Assembly: GCA_030838305.1 (NCBI GenBank) | Contig: JAUTWY010000085.1 | Span: 1-5,733 of the forward strand | Source of the DNA: Acidobacteriaceae bacterium | Lineage (GTDB): Bacteria > Acidobacteriota > Terriglobia > Terriglobales > Acidobacteriaceae | Direction: 5' to 3' | Length of the DNA stretch: 5,733 nt | Shown here: one piece after another, positions 5,561-5,733 of the stretch | How the letters are laid out: each line of letters begins with the position of its first letter | Numbering within the stretch: position 1 is the stretch's first letter | The notes under the pieces: model-generated | Seen by the model: the letters and a program-made list of their open reading frames with translations, nothing else | Databases searched by the model: none | What the model was told of the DNA's origin: nothing | Translations under genes and position numbers: made by a program

Positions 5561-5733
5561 TTAAGCCCCGTGGCACTTTTTGAATTTCCTGCCGGAGCCA
5601 CAGGGGCAAGGATCGTTGCGGCCCACTTTTTCCTGCGCGCGGACGACTTGCTGCACGGGCTGCGCGTCGCCGCCTCCAGCCATGCGCGCCTGTTCCAGTT
5701 CGCGGCGCTTGCGGCGCATGAAGGCTTCTTCCA
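5561..5733 (-). CDS. secA: SecA, C-terminal end (partial, cut by window edge)
   Basis: The last 56 residues of a protein read leftward from the window end to TAA at 5563-5561. They begin EEAFMRRKRRELEQARMAGG and end with EKVGRNDPCPCGSGRKFKKCHGA. The tail is the SEC-C zinc-binding motif, C-x-C-x8-C-H, whose ligands here are C42, C44, C53 and H54 of the visible fragment. In SecA this motif binds zinc and contacts SecB and the ribosome. The basic, helical stretch before it matches the variable linker after the SecA helical scaffold. SecA is the cytosolic ATPase that drives preproteins through SecYEG. SEC-C tails also occur on unrelated proteins, but the linker plus exact C-terminal ending make SecA the best call. 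The 5' part lies outside the window. Confidence 0.9.
   Translation of the reverse strand, partial: EEAFMRRKRRELEQARMAGGGDAQPVQQVVRAQEKVGRNDPCPCGSGRKFKKCHGA

Overview
The window looks like a chromosomal stretch from a high-GC soil-type bacterium, most plausibly an acidobacterium (Acidobacteriota, Terriglobia/Koribacter-like). That assignment is inferred, not proven. It rests on a receiver-TonB fusion protein, a small secreted carboxypeptidase-regulatory-like protein, an IS481-type insertion sequence, and intergenic regions filled with hairpin-forming repeats. I recall this combination from that phylum. No rRNA, tRNA or CRISPR array is visible.

Layout from left to right. Positions 1-198 hold no convincing gene; they contain a terminator-like hairpin with a T run (92-115) and a degenerate REP-like hairpin (77-95). 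A RibD-C/dihydrofolate-reductase-like gene follows (199-753, +). It converges on a six-helix membrane protein of unknown function (825-1436, -), and a hairpin lies between their 3' ends. After a 141-bp divergent spacer comes the main gene of interest (1578-3284, +). It encodes an N-terminal response-regulator receiver-like domain, a long disordered linker, one membrane helix, a periplasmic Pro/Ser-rich linker and a C-terminal TonB domain. It converges on a small exported protein gene on the minus strand (3703 down to 3334) that is split by a one-base frameshift, and a heptamer microrepeat array separates the two.

Positions 3704-4212 are non-coding. They carry two inverted, diverged copies of a roughly 120-bp repeat, each with its own internal hairpin. 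A complete IS481-family element follows at 4213-5528. It has TG...CA ends, nearly identical 81-bp terminal inverted repeats, a 379-residue DDE transposase and a 7-bp target duplication. Removing the element restores an 8-bp-stem hairpin just downstream of secA, so the IS landed in the loop of a REP-like or terminator-like palindrome. The window ends inside the 3' part of secA on the minus strand, identified by its zinc-binding SEC-C tail.

The genes do not form one operon: orientations alternate (+, -, +, -, +, -) and the functions are unrelated. The points worth following are the receiver-TonB architecture, the IS structure and its insertion site, the frameshifted exported protein, and the inverted repeat pair.
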